This document shows positions 10,001 to 20,849 of a stretch of DNA of 37,513 nt, piece after piece. This DNA is from Rhizophagus sp. LPA8_4_AMF. Its lineage: Eukaryota > Glomeromycota > Glomeromycetes > Glomerales > Glomeraceae. The number at the start of each line of letters is the position of its first letter. The stretch's first letter is position 1. Below the pieces are notes generated by a model that was not told the origin of the DNA, did no database searches, and saw nothing but the letters and a program-made list of their open reading frames with translations. The stretch is from NCBI GenBank assembly GCA_021464525.1, contig JADRCO010000331.1, positions 1-37,513 on the forward strand. Direction: 5' to 3'. Made by a program: the position numbers and the translations under genes.

Positions 10001-13000
10001 TTATCTCATATGTCATTTACGTCATGAAAAAAAAAAATACAAAAAGAAAGGTGTTATGGTGTTATCGTTGATATGAATGAAAGATATGTTAGATATGTTA
10101 TCAGCAACTCCGATATTTCATCCGTTCATATTTTTGGTGGTATTGTATTATTTGTATCACTATAATAATTATATCGAATAGGTACCATTATACACAATAT
10201 TTGTGTCCATTAATTCATAAAATTGATAAAATTGTATTGTTGTTATGAATACATGAACTTGTTTCATTAATAAATTTAAATATTTAATCATAATTACTGT
10301 AATTTCTTATGATTCTCTCGTATAATCAATAAAAATCAATACCTTTTTATTACTATTACTAAATCAAGCAATCTTTTCAAATATTCATGGACGTCATTTG
10401 TGATCATTTTTGAGGTACAAAAAATAATAATTAATGCATGCATAAACTTAAACATATCAACATATCACGAAACTTTATCAACCTATCTTTCGTTAATAGT
10501 GTAATATTCGCGGCTTTCTTTTACGCGCCAAAAATATGCTAGTCGCTTATAGATTTGTATAATTATTACACTCATCAATTATAACGAAATCGAAATAATA
10601 ATTTTATAATTTTGTTTGTTTGTTTGTTTGTTTTTACAAATAAAGGTAAAACAAAATATGACCAACTATTACGTTTTATATTTTGATTACTTGCTGATAA
10701 GAATCTTTTTTTTTTTTTGTGGTTACTAAAAATATTAAATATTGTTAATGAATTGTTAATTAAACTTAAAATAAAATAGAGATATCTAAACTTTAAATTA
10801 ATTAATGATTACAGCTTCATTGAAGCAAAATTGATAAAGTTTTATTGAGCATTTTAAGGTGAGATTATTATAATGATCGATTACCGTACCAACAGATTTT
10901 TATTGATTTCAATTAGATTATAGTAATTATCTTACTTTGCCGTTGAATATTATTCATCATTCTACCAGAATTATCTCTAATGCCAGCCAAAAATATAACC
11001 AGTATCATATAGATATTCACTCGGATCAAGAAAAATTTATAAGAATTTTTTAATTAATTTAAAGTCAGAAGTATTACTAGTCTAACTAATCCATGAAAGT
11101 AAAAATTAGAAATAATATCTATAAAACAAGAATAAGTAAGTTATTGGCAAATATGAAAAAGACGAAAATTTAAGCCGACATTTTTGTGTGAAACATACCA
11201 GAACCAAAAGATTCCAAAAAAAAGTTATAAGTAATTACATTTCTCTTCATCCGTATCAAAGAATCATTCATCTGATTTGTTAGGTTAACATCCTTACATC
11301 CTTACTAACGTGAGCAATTAATTTCTCTTTAGATGGCGTTTTATCTCTTGATGGATAACTGATATCTCTGTTTTTAGGAAATTGGTAATACACAGTTACG
11401 TAACTGGTTTTGTGACATGACCTCGTGAAGCAGTATATGCAGTTTTGTCAATCTATCAAACATCAAACGTTATCCATAATACTGATAATAGTAAGATAGA
11501 CATGTACACATTGTTAGAAAATAAAAGCCCAATATGGGCAAAAACTTTATTGAATGCTTTACTTTTTTTACGAGAAAGAGCGCTCACAGTATCATGTGAC
11601 TTGTGATGCAGTAGAAATTGGTGCAATAATTCTGGAAGGTATCGAGTTAGTTTGATTACTTTGATGGACAAGTAAGAGTATCAATATCCGATGATTTTTC
11701 GGAGTCGAGTGTGATATTTTACACGGGTTTCGAATTCACCTGATTATAATACTGTGTTTTAATCCCGAGATAAAATTTGCGCTATACAGTATATAACGTA
11801 CTATGATCCTGTTTACGCCAACAACGACGTCGTTTAAATTATGCTGTAGTACGTTAAAAAGGCAACTAAAAGTAATTATGTTATGATCATAAACAGTTAA
11901 TGAACAGTTTCCGGTTGCGTGACTCTTTACATTATTGATATTTTTATTGCGGAATGATTTTTCACTCGCATTTAAACCTATATACTTCCATACAAGTAAC
12001 TAAGCAGTGAATTATGATGTGGAGCGAATTTTCGAGAGTTAGAGTGTCATTACTTTTTTTTAACATATAATTCATCCAATTATTAATGTTTGATAATATT
12101 CAATCTTTAACAGACTTTTGAAATATTTTTTCGAATTTATTGTATTTTTTTTTTAGACATTCATCCAAAATTTGGTGTCATTCGTCGAGAGTTATTGTTT
12201 CTGAGTTATCCCGCTTTTTAATATAAAATGGACCCACAAATAGTAAACTTTTCATGCATAATTTTTACATGTTGATTGCATTCAGAAAAATTCGATTTCT
12301 TCGTAAAGAGAAAGCTTTTATACCAAATTTCGTATTTGTTTGAAATATGAACGCTTATATCCTAACAAAGTTTCAGGTTTTTTACGCAGAAACTCAATTT
12401 TTTTCCGTAAACTTCTGAGGTACATACATTAATTTCTCAGACATGATTATAGACTGTTAAGTATAACATAATAAAAGCATTTTCAATTTTCCAATTCTCT
12501 GAATTGAGTGAATTCTACATATATACTTGAAATTATTATTCGGATATTTCCATTTTTTGAGAATTAAAAATTAGAAATCGGCGATTCCATTTTTCTATGT
12601 ACACATCATTAATTCACTATTACGGATATTAATTGTCATTTTATATATTTTACTTTGGGTATTAACAGTTAATTATTTTTTCGTGGAATATGTGTGATTA
12701 GATCGCACGTGCGATTAGAGTTTGGTCCCTTAAAAAATTAAGAATGCTATTGGTGCACCTATTACCTTTTTCATATCAGGTTACTATTTTTTTTTGCAAT
12801 AAACATAACTTTGAAATAATGACACGACATTTGGACAAAACGAATTTTGGTTTGCAATCAAATGAGCCAAAGAGACGTGCAAAAGTGTCTGCCATTATCT
12901 TGGACATAGTTTGATCAACTCTTAGTGGAACTATGCGTACAAAAATACTACACACTCTAGAATATCTGAAGACACAATCTAAACATTCTACCTGTCTCAG

Positions 13001-13298
13001 AAAGAGTATAGTAGGAGAACATTTATATTAGCACACGAATAATTTGGTTCCCGATTACTAACAGACAAAGTATATAGAATGGAGATATTGCAGAAGTAGT
13101 TGAGTATGAATTATTTATTAGATTGAATTGTTTACTTTGTTAATACACTATTCCATCGTCACCATTATACTCACGCTATATATTTTTTAATCAAAGGAAC
13201 GTTGTAACTTTGTGGACATTTGATCCCACCCACATTATACACCTATATGACTATTCCTAGCATATAAATTACTTGTGTTGATATTTTGACATGAAATA
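10001..13298. other. Intergenic, no supportable gene
   Basis: Base composition is more even than on either side and repeats are few. A (TTTG)n microsatellite lies near 10615-10633. A 14-bp perfect palindrome CAGTTACGTAACTG lies at 11393-11406. The only ORF of note (11671-11456, minus, 71 codons) lacks recognisable features. I see no RNA gene. Confidence 0.5.
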
Positions 13299-13883
13299 TT
13301 GGTTATTATTGAACATAAAAATATATTCCGTATGCAAGAAAATACAATTGGAATAATCCCACCTGTGGGTATTTCCGGAAAAAACATTGCAAATAGAACA
13401 CACGCAACAATCAGTACTTTTTGGAACAAATCGATCGAATTACTTTCCAATAAACTATGGTTGCCTATTACTAATCTCAACATCAAAAGGGAATTACTTT
13501 GTACTCGTGAATAAATGGGGGGTTTTTTTTGGGGAATCACAACAAATATGATACAGCAACGAAATAGTCTATTATACGGAACACTAGAGAGAATTGTCTC
13601 ATTTATCAATAAGAGTGAATGCACTAGCGCACGAGAAAAACTGCTATTGAGAATGCTGAACTTAAGTTTAAAGTCAGGGTATTCGCTTATAGCTAAAATA
13701 CTGAAATTAAGGCATGATTTTGATGAGCTTAAAAAGAATTTTGTTAATCCCAGATTAGATGTCCAGATAGCTAAGGAAATTCTAATGAGGGCTGGAGGTT
13801 TCATAGAAGGATATGGGAGAATCAAATTGTATATCATTTGTGCGACACTGAACGATCACGTGAAATCGATATGCAATTTATAA
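13299..13883 (+). pseudogene. Unknown protein remnant with one in-frame stop
   Basis: A single frame stays open across 195 codons apart from TAA at 13512-13514. The part before the stop starts from TTG rather than ATG (first ATG at 13332). The part after it starts ATG at 13515 and gives 122 residues with helix-rich, Lys/Arg/Glu/Leu-mixed composition. The long open frame in AT-rich DNA, with stops only at the ends and once inside, suggests decayed or recoded coding sequence. I do not recognise the family. An exon of a spliced gene is the alternative, but I found no convincing splice pair around the stop. Confidence 0.4.
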
Positions 13884-14058
13884 ATCACGGAAATCACGGT
13901 GAATACTGAAATACTCAACATATACAGCGTAAGTAGTACAAACTATTATACAAACTAATGTGTAACCTAATGAGTTATTTAATCAGTATCCTCTCATCTT
14001 CTCCCAAAACCACAGTGACGTCACATCAAACTACTAAACTAAAGAAAAACTCGCAAAT

Positions 14059-14817
14059 ATGACTGAGTCTCAGTGTCCTCGCTCTCTGTTTCCTCAATTC
14101 ACGGAAGAAGAGTTAGAAGAAGCAAGTAAAAGATTTGTCTTCTGTGGATTGGACTGAATATAATAAATGGCTCGAGGAAGGCAAACCTTATGAAGACGAA
14201 GAATTCATTGATCAAAAATTTGAAAATGAGTCTCAACAAAGACCAGTTGGTAAGTCTATTGATTTGTATCCATTCTATCACTCATTTTTATGTATATATG
14301 CCAAACTTGTAAAATTTTTTTAAAGGAGCAAAACGAAGTAACTTTATCAGAAAAGGAAGATCAGGACATGGGGTTAGCTCTGACGATAGTTCCAGGAAGA
14401 CAACTAGAAAGATCTGGAAAAAAAACATTGAAATTGCTTCCACAAGTGCTAAATCCAAAACCACCGCTCGTAAAGACGGTGAATATAATAATAAAACACT
14501 TAGATCCAATAAAATATCCCACTCTATCTAACTACACGAACATGATGATTCAAGACCTACAAAAAGATAATCTCCTTCATGTTTTGGTCGGGCTCAGTAT
14601 TAGGACAGAAGTTAGAGAATTTATATTCGATAAAGCAAGTAATAAATCACCAATTATCATATTGTACCCAAGGCCCTTACGCATTATATCTACCAAATAA
14701 ATCTTACGCCATCTGAAGGGTAGATGGTCTAGAGCTTTGACCTACTGTTCTAATCACGACACTTATTCTAATTTTCTCAATACATTCTTTACGAATAAGT
14801 CTTTTACAACACTATAA
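14059..14817 (+). pseudogene. Unknown acidic/basic protein remnant with one intron and several frameshifts
   Basis: ATG at 14059 opens an acidic stretch (QFTEEELEEASKRF). A one-base shift near 14130 moves the frame to one reading SVDWTEYNKWLEEGKPYED. A GTAAGT donor at 14250 and AAAG acceptor at 14325 remove a 76-nt intron and join to AKRSNFIRKGRSGHG and a Ser/Lys-rich basic stretch ending at 14531. Coding character resumes in other frames (VPKALTHYIYQINLTPSEG, then WSRALTYCSNHDTYSNF) to a TAA at 14815-14817. The piecewise frames argue for a decayed gene. Function unknown; repeated occurrence in this kind of genome is likely but not checked. Confidence 0.5.
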
Positions 14818-15440
14818 ATATTTTTCTTTTTATTACATAATATGAATTGCAATGTGTAATTTTTCTATATTCTTATAATATTCTTCTTTACCTTAATACT
14901 TTTATATAGCGCAGTATGAATTGCAAATGTAATTTTCTATAATCTCTAACATATTCTTTACTTTAAAAGATCAGAATACTTTTACTATGCAATATGAATT
15001 GCAATATATAATTATTTCTTACAAATAATAAATCAAAGTCTCATTTTTATATGACTATATGTTTTTTTTGTGATGTGTAAGTGGGATTGTGGAAAATGTG
15101 TATATTAGGTTCAGGTTAGGTCAGATTAAGTTTTAATTCATAAAAAAAAATTGAAAATTCAGTTTTTTTAGTTTTTTTAGTTTTTTTAATAACTAGTGAT
15201 CAGAAATTAATAATATATAACTCATTAAATTTGTCTCATTAAGATGAATCTAATGGTAGTTAAATCATTAAATTTGGTGCAATATTAATATATTTTGCAT
15301 TCATATATTATTTTATAATTATGTGCTTTAAAATTATAATAATCAAATTAAACAAGCGATATCTTGGCATCCAGTGATTAGAAAATGTTCAATTATAGTT
15401 CATTAGATTCATCTTGATAAGATGATAAATTTTAGTTATT
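14818..15440. other. Non-coding; diverged copy of a dispersed repeat at its right end
   Basis: No gene seen. 15185-15440 contains inverted and direct matches to the ~145-bp repeat at 34051-34420, for example TTAGATTCATCTTGATAAGATG near 15401 and the complement of CTACCATTAGATTCATCTT near 15255. Confidence 0.5.
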
Positions 15441-15446
15441 GGATGG

Positions 15447-15612
15447 GGGTAAAAATATTGGTCACCCCATAGGGGTGACCGATATGTTACCTAATAGCTG
15501 TATTATTATGTAAGTCACATAAGATCATACCTAATATTAACAGTTTTTATATAAAAAATCTACTTTTTTAAATAATAACGTGTTATTTTATACATAACCG
15601 ATATTTTTACCC
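15447..15612. mobile_element. 166-bp TIR element with a nested perfect hairpin
   Basis: The ends GGGTAAAAATATTGGT (15447-15462) and ACCGATATTTTTACCC (15597-15612) are inverted repeats with one mismatch. The left end runs into GGTCACCCC-ATA-GGGGTGACC (15460-15480), a perfect 9-bp stem with a 3-base loop. No target duplication is clear. Confidence 0.6.
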
Positions 15613-16092
15613 ACCCTTTTTACTGGCAAAAATAATGGTTTACCAAGATCGGCATGATTCTAATAGGCTGTATAATAATGGTACTTATTTCATTTCAAAT
15701 GTATTAATATTAATAGAAATATTTGATTTTAAATTTTAAATAAAAACTTCAAGTCAGATTAGGTCAGAATTTTTCAGATTAGGTTATCAGATTACCTGAA
15801 TTGAGCTGACTGTTTAAAACTCTAATACCACCTAAATAATATAATATGTATATCTTTGACAAGTTATTATTCATTAACACAAATCATTATTGATTAATGT
15901 ATTACAAATATATTGGTTTAATTATTATTATACCAGTCAGTACATACAGTAATATAAAATAAATAAGTATATATACTGAATGTAATATTTTATGTGATAA
16001 AGATATCTTTTTGCATTATAACCAATATAATAGTAATACATAACAATATATTTGTATAATATATATTATATAAAAAGTTAATTTGTGTAATC

Positions 16093-16293
16093 TGCAAAAA
16101 CTCTGTAGATTTAATGAAAAAATGTTGGAATGAAGATTCATTAAAAAGGCCATCTTCCAAAGAAGTATTAAATATTATTGAAAAATGGATTTTCCGTCCT
16201 TATGAAGTCAGTGAAGAATTAAAAGGCAACATTATGGAATTTATAAATGCACCAATTGGGCATAACAATCTTTCTACTACAAATAATAAATAA
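16093..16293 (+). pseudogene. C-terminal fragment of a protein kinase
   Basis: An open stretch reads VDLMKKCWNEDSLKRPSS, then IIEKW, then FINAPIGHNNL, and stops at TAA 16291. LMKKCWxExxxxRPS is the hallmark of the last helices of a tyrosine-kinase-like domain (the helix H-I arginine). The tail FINAPIGHNNL is one I associate with the large kinase families of Rhizophagus. No ATP-binding loop, HRD or DFG region precedes it; the upstream 200 bp is AT-rich and non-coding. TGTAG at 16103-16107 could be the old last-exon acceptor. It is a fragment, catalytically dead on its own. Confidence 0.75.
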
Positions 16294-16596
16294 TAAAATG
16301 CATTTTTTATAATAACTAAATCAATATTAATATTAGAAATGTAATTTTACTATCAATAGATTCCTTTATCAAGACAGATCCAATAATAAAAATTCTATTA
16401 AAATCCAATCAGTAGATTTCTTAAAAATAGTAATATGTACTATAATAATAAAATTTTAAAACTATTATGTACTATAATTATAATTCTGATTAGAATTAAT
16501 ATATAAACCTTTAATATGAATTATATTAAAGATGTTTAAGATCCTAATCTGCAATGACACTTATTTTTTTATACTATATTAATTGCATTTAATATA

Positions 16597-16899
16597 CAGT
16601 CAACCCTTGATATAGCGAATCCTTGATATAATGAATTTTAAATACACTTATAATTAATTTACCCTCGTTATAGTGAAGTAGCCAATCAAATTGCTTAAAA
16701 TCTTCACTATAGCCCTAAAGTGAAGTTGAAGTTCAGAACCTAGGGTTTACTATAGGCCAGTTTAAAACTGTTTGATTGGGTGGCTGATCGACCAAAACGT
16801 CCAATGATTTTGGTGGTTCAAGTCTGATCGCCAATTAAATTGGTAATCAAAAATGCCGATCAAATAATTATGAACTGGCCTTATATCAAGGGTTGACTG
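16597..16899. mobile_element. 303-bp pogo/mariner-like MITE with TA target duplication
   Basis: The ends CAGTCAACCCTTGATATA (16597-16614) and its exact complement (16882-16899) are 18-bp perfect terminal repeats, flanked by TA at 16595 and at 16900. CCTTGATATA occurs twice at the left end. No coding capacity. TA duplication and CAGT-type ends place it with Tc1/mariner/pogo elements. Confidence 0.88.
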
Positions 16900-17011
16900 T
16901 AATAAATGATTTGCCTATTATGTAAATAAAATTTACAATAAATATTAAAAGAAGTTCTCTAGAAATATAGAAATAGTTTTATTATTTTCACTGATTATTA
17001 AATATTTGTAC

Positions 17012-18527
17012 TATACTTCTGATTTAATTATGGCATTATACCTGACGTAATATGCCATAATAATTACGGTTACAAATTTTGAAAATGCCTATATGCTGTA
17101 ATTAAATTAACCTGTCAAATTAATTACGGCATTTCAGATTAATCAGCTAGTTTTGGTCATATGATTTATACTGCACTGATCGTTACAAATAATCTTTTTT
17201 TTTAAAAAAAAGTTTACCGAATAATAAAAAAAAAATATATTTTAAATTTTGGTTTAAAAAACTGAAAAAAACTGAAAAAATAAATTTTTATTTAAATCAT
17301 TTTAATCAGTTTTTCAGTTTTTTTGAACCGAATTTTTCTTAAAAAAAATGGTTTTTTTTTGTAGAAAACGGACTTTTAGATTTTAGGGAAAAATAAAAAA
17401 TGGTAAAATTCTAAAGAGGAGTTTGGGTAAAGAAACATTCTAACATTTCTTTTTTCTTTATTTTTATAGGGAATGACTTGAAAATGATCTTGAAAGATCT
17501 TGGGTAAGTTGAATAGAGGAAGTTTGGGAAATTAATTTAAAAGAAACGTTCTAATGTTTCTTTTTTTATTTTTGCAGAAAACACCAAGAAGCGGTCTTAG
17601 AAATCTCGGATAAGTCAAATAGAGGGAGTTTGGGGAATTAATTTAAGAAACATTCTAACATTTCTTTTTTCTTTATTTTTGTAGGAATGGCCAGAGAATG
17701 TCTTAGAGATCTTGGGTAAGTTGAAAGGAGAGAGTTTGTAAAATTAATTTAAAAAAAACATTTTAACGTTTCTTTTTTTCTTTATTTTTGAAAGGAAAGA
17801 CTTGAGAATGGTTTTGAAGGATCTCGAGTAAGTTGAATGGAGGGAATTTTTGTGTTTGACTTAAAGAAACATTTTAATGTTTCTTTTTTTCTTTATTTTT
17901 GTAAGGAATGACTTGAGAACATCTTGGAGATCTCGGGTAAGTTGAAAGAAGGGAGTTTTTGTAAAATTAATTTAAAAAGAAACATTCTAACGTTTCTTTT
18001 TTCTTTATTTTGTAGGAAATTACTTGGGAACGGTCTTGGAGATCTTGGGTAAGTTGAATGGAGGGAGTTTTTGTAGATTGACTTAAAGAAACGTTCTAAC
18101 ATTTCTTTTTCTTTATTTTTATAGGGAATAGCTTTAGAATGACTTGGAAAAGCTATGGTTGATGCAGTGTTATAAATAAAGAATACAAATGATTTATTAA
18201 AGTGAAAATAAATATTTATTTCAAATGATTTTGCTGTAGCCGTTAATGAATACTTGAGTGGTATCAAACTAGAACTATATAATGCCATTTTGCTTGATCA
18301 GAAAATACTTTATATTTTATATAAATATTGAAGAATTATTTTTAAAATTTTTTTTATTAGCTTGTTAAATAATTACGTCTAATATAAAATTAATTACATC
18401 AGTACAATTTAATACGTCAGTGCAAATTAATTACATCAATATAAATGAATTATGTTACGTTAATACGCAATTCAGTATTATGCTGTAATATTATGGCATT
18501 TGAAAATTGATTACGCTGAGAAGTATA
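17012..18527. mobile_element. hAT-like non-autonomous element (1516 bp) with 8-bp target duplication
   Basis: ATTTGTAC at 17004-17011 is repeated exactly at 18528-18535. Directly inside are inverted ends TATACTTCTGA and TGAGAAGTATA (10 of 11 matching). Both flanks are rich in TAATTAC/CGTAATT subterminal motifs in both orientations. An 8-bp duplication is typical of hAT elements. No transposase is visible; the interior is the seven-unit array. A short open stretch at 18228-18331 is unrecognised. Confidence 0.75.
17428..18160 (+). repeat. Seven tandem ~109-bp units, each a mini-exon between splice-like signals
   Basis: Units start near 17431, 17541, 17646, 17756, 17865, 17979 and 18087. Each has AGAAACATTCTAACGTTTCT (an imperfect hairpin), a T/C-rich tract, and an AG (TATAG, GCAG, GTAG or AAAG). 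A 31-34-nt GAATGACTTGAGAA-type segment follows, and then GTAAGTTGAA in five units (ATAAGT in unit 2, lost in unit 7). Spacers are about 76 nt, the intron size of the permease genes. Confidence 0.85.
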
Positions 18528-18535
18528 ATTTGTAC

Positions 18536-19440
18536 TTTCATATAAAAATATTATCATATGGGCTGATTTGACGTATCATACCAATAGTAACCAATTCCCA
18601 TTTACTATAAAATTATCACATGTAATGTGTCAAATCTGCCTATATGTTTTTGAAAAATAATAATAAATAATCTATAATTTATATTTTACTTTTTTTAGTT
18701 ATTAACACTAGACTAAGTAATAATTATATCATAATTGGAGAGGTATAAATATATTGTTCTTTGCTTTTGTATATTTACTTATAAGTTAAAAATATAAGTT
18801 TTTATTAAAATTTATGATAAGGGATTACTTAGTAAATTCAAAAACATATTAAATATAAAAAAGTCATTTTAATGTTGCTATCAGATTATACTTACTTATA
18901 ATGTTGACTTTAGACAGATTTTTAGGATTTAATAAAATTTTGGACAAGTTTTAAATATATTAAAATTATTTATTAAAACCTATCTAAAACTGAAAATTCC
19001 TTTATTTATAAATCTTTGCAAACATATTTGCCTGCAATTTTCACTCAGTTATCATTTAAAAATTTAATGTATAATATAAATTATAATAAATTATATAATT
19101 TTGGATACTCAAATCTTGAATTTTCTTAATAAAAAAAAAATTTATTAAATAATTATAAATAAAAAACATTTTATAAACTAAAATAATCAGTAATGCCATA
19201 TAATATTATATGATCTGTATAAATTACATGACTTATTATTTGTTTTTTGTAAATAGTTTATGATTTATAATTTTATTATATGATTTTAATCAATCAAAAA
19301 ATAGTATAATATAAGGATTAATTTTACATTCACTTTTGGTGAATTTCACCTTGATTTTTATAATGCATGTGTCTTGTTTATCAGATATAGATATTTTTTT
19401 AAAAAAAAACTCTCCCAAACTGTTTTTGTAAACAATCTTT
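18536..19440. other. AT-rich, nothing recognised
   Basis: No gene, RNA or clear repeat seen. Confidence 0.5.
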
Positions 19441-19519
19441 ACTTTTACTGAAACTTCTTTTTGAATACATTATTAAACCTATACATCTCAATTTTCATAA
19501 GGTTAGATAAAATATTTAT

Positions 19520-20110
19520 GAAGAAACCTATATTTTTAATAAAAGTATTAATTTTGAACTTTCAATTTTATTTATTAATTTTAGGGCATATGAGAAGCAT
19601 TTTGGTCAAAGTAAATTGACTTCCTTTATTAAGTAAAAGTTATTCAGCAGATTCGAAACTGCTAGGATCTCAATTTTCATGAAGGTACAGATAATACTTG
19701 TGAAGTTATGTGTATTTTGCTAATAGTACTAACTCACAAATTTATTTTTTTATTTTTAACTTCAGAGCGTTCGGAAAATACTTTGGTCAAAGTAAATTGA
19801 CTTCCTCTATAAGTGAAAATTGTTCAGCGGATTTGAAACTGCTAAGATCTCTATTTTCATAATGGGACAGTTAATGCTTGTGAAGTTATATGTATTTTTT
19901 CTAACAGTACTAACTCACAAATTTATTTTTTTTCATTTTTAACTTCAGAGCAAATGAAGCACACTTCGGTCAAAGTAAATTGACTTCCTCTATTAAGTGA
20001 AAATTGTTCAGCAGATTCGAAACTGCTAGGATCTCCATTTTTATGATGGGACAGTTAATGCTTGTGAAGATATATATATTTTTGCTAATGGTACTAACAA
20101 ATTTTATTTT
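19520..20110. repeat. ~182-bp tandem array, three good copies
   Basis: The block TTTGGTCAAAGTAAATTGAC recurs at 19601, 19782 and, with one change, 19965, so the period is 181-183 bp. Each copy also has GATTCGAAACTGCTAGGATCT or a close variant, and the second and third have TTTTAACTTCAG just before the block. An older partial copy lies just left, near 19440-19590. No protein is evident. Confidence 0.85.
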
Positions 20111-20169
20111 TATGCATATTTTTATAATAATTCCAGATGCCTACTTTGTTATATTGAGGTGTCACTGTA

Positions 20170-20844
20170 CACTTCCCTGCTAAAAGTATTGGACCACCCT
20201 AAAAATAAATAAAAAATCAGATTTTTAATAATAAAAATTACAATTATTTTAAAGTTTAAAAGTGTATAACACTATATAAAAGTGTTTTTTTACGCAATTA
20301 ATAGTAAATTTTGCAGATATAGTTAATTTTTAAAATGATAAAATTATTAACTTTTTAACTAAAGCATTTACAGCTAATTAAATATCAAAAATCAATTTTT
20401 TGACTAAAAAATAGCTTATATTCCAAAAATTAGAAAGATTGAATTGGTAGTTGTTAAGAAATCTGCTGTTGAAAATCCTCAAAATTCAGCCAAAATTGAT
20501 AATTTATTTAATTTATTACAAAATTTATGATTTTCAAAGTTAAATTTCTCAATAACTATCAATCCAATCTTTCTGATTTTTGGAACATAAGTTATTTTTT
20601 AGTCAAAAAATCAGTTTTTAATATTTAGTTAACTGTAACTGCTCTAGTTAAAAAGTTGAAAATTTTTTCATTTTAAAAATTGTCTATATTTGTAAAATTT
20701 ATTATTAATTACATGAAAAAATACTTTTAAATAGTGTTTTACACTTTTAAACTTTTAAATAATTTAAATAATTGTAACTTTATTATTAAAAATCTGATTT
20801 TTTATTAATTTTTAGGGTAGTCCAATACTTTTGGCAGGGGAGTG
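20170..20844. mobile_element. 675-bp fold-back element with Tc1/mariner-type ends
   Basis: Left CACTTCCCTGCTAAAAGTAT and right TACTTTTGGCAGGGGAGTG are inverted, flanked by TA at 20168 and 20845. Inverted similarity continues through nearly the whole element (both arms contain AAAAATCAGATTTTTAATAA and AATCAGTTTTTAATATTTAG-type blocks), so it would fold into one long imperfect hairpin. No transposase. Confidence 0.85.
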
Positions 20845-20849
20845 TACAT

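Noticed and set aside
11456..11671. 71-codon minus-strand ORF
   Set aside because: No motif, no neighbours and no splice partners; length is within chance.
13235..13837. 200-codon minus-strand ORF
   Set aside because: Antisense to the 13299-13883 frame. I cannot fully exclude it as the real strand, but composition (Leu/Ile/Ser/Phe-rich) fits a shadow better.
14715..14775. tRNA-like look (TGGTCTAGAG ... GTTCTAATCAC)
   Set aside because: No acceptor stem pairing or proper anticodon arm; the same bases read as protein (WSRALTYCSNHD) in the pseudogene.
17428..18160. CRISPR array
   Set aside because: Regular repeats, but spacers are as similar to each other as the repeats are, and the DNA is eukaryotic.
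17893..18288. 131-codon minus-strand ORF
   Set aside because: It runs backwards through the tandem units of the hAT-like element, so its sequence repeats the satellite and shows no protein character.
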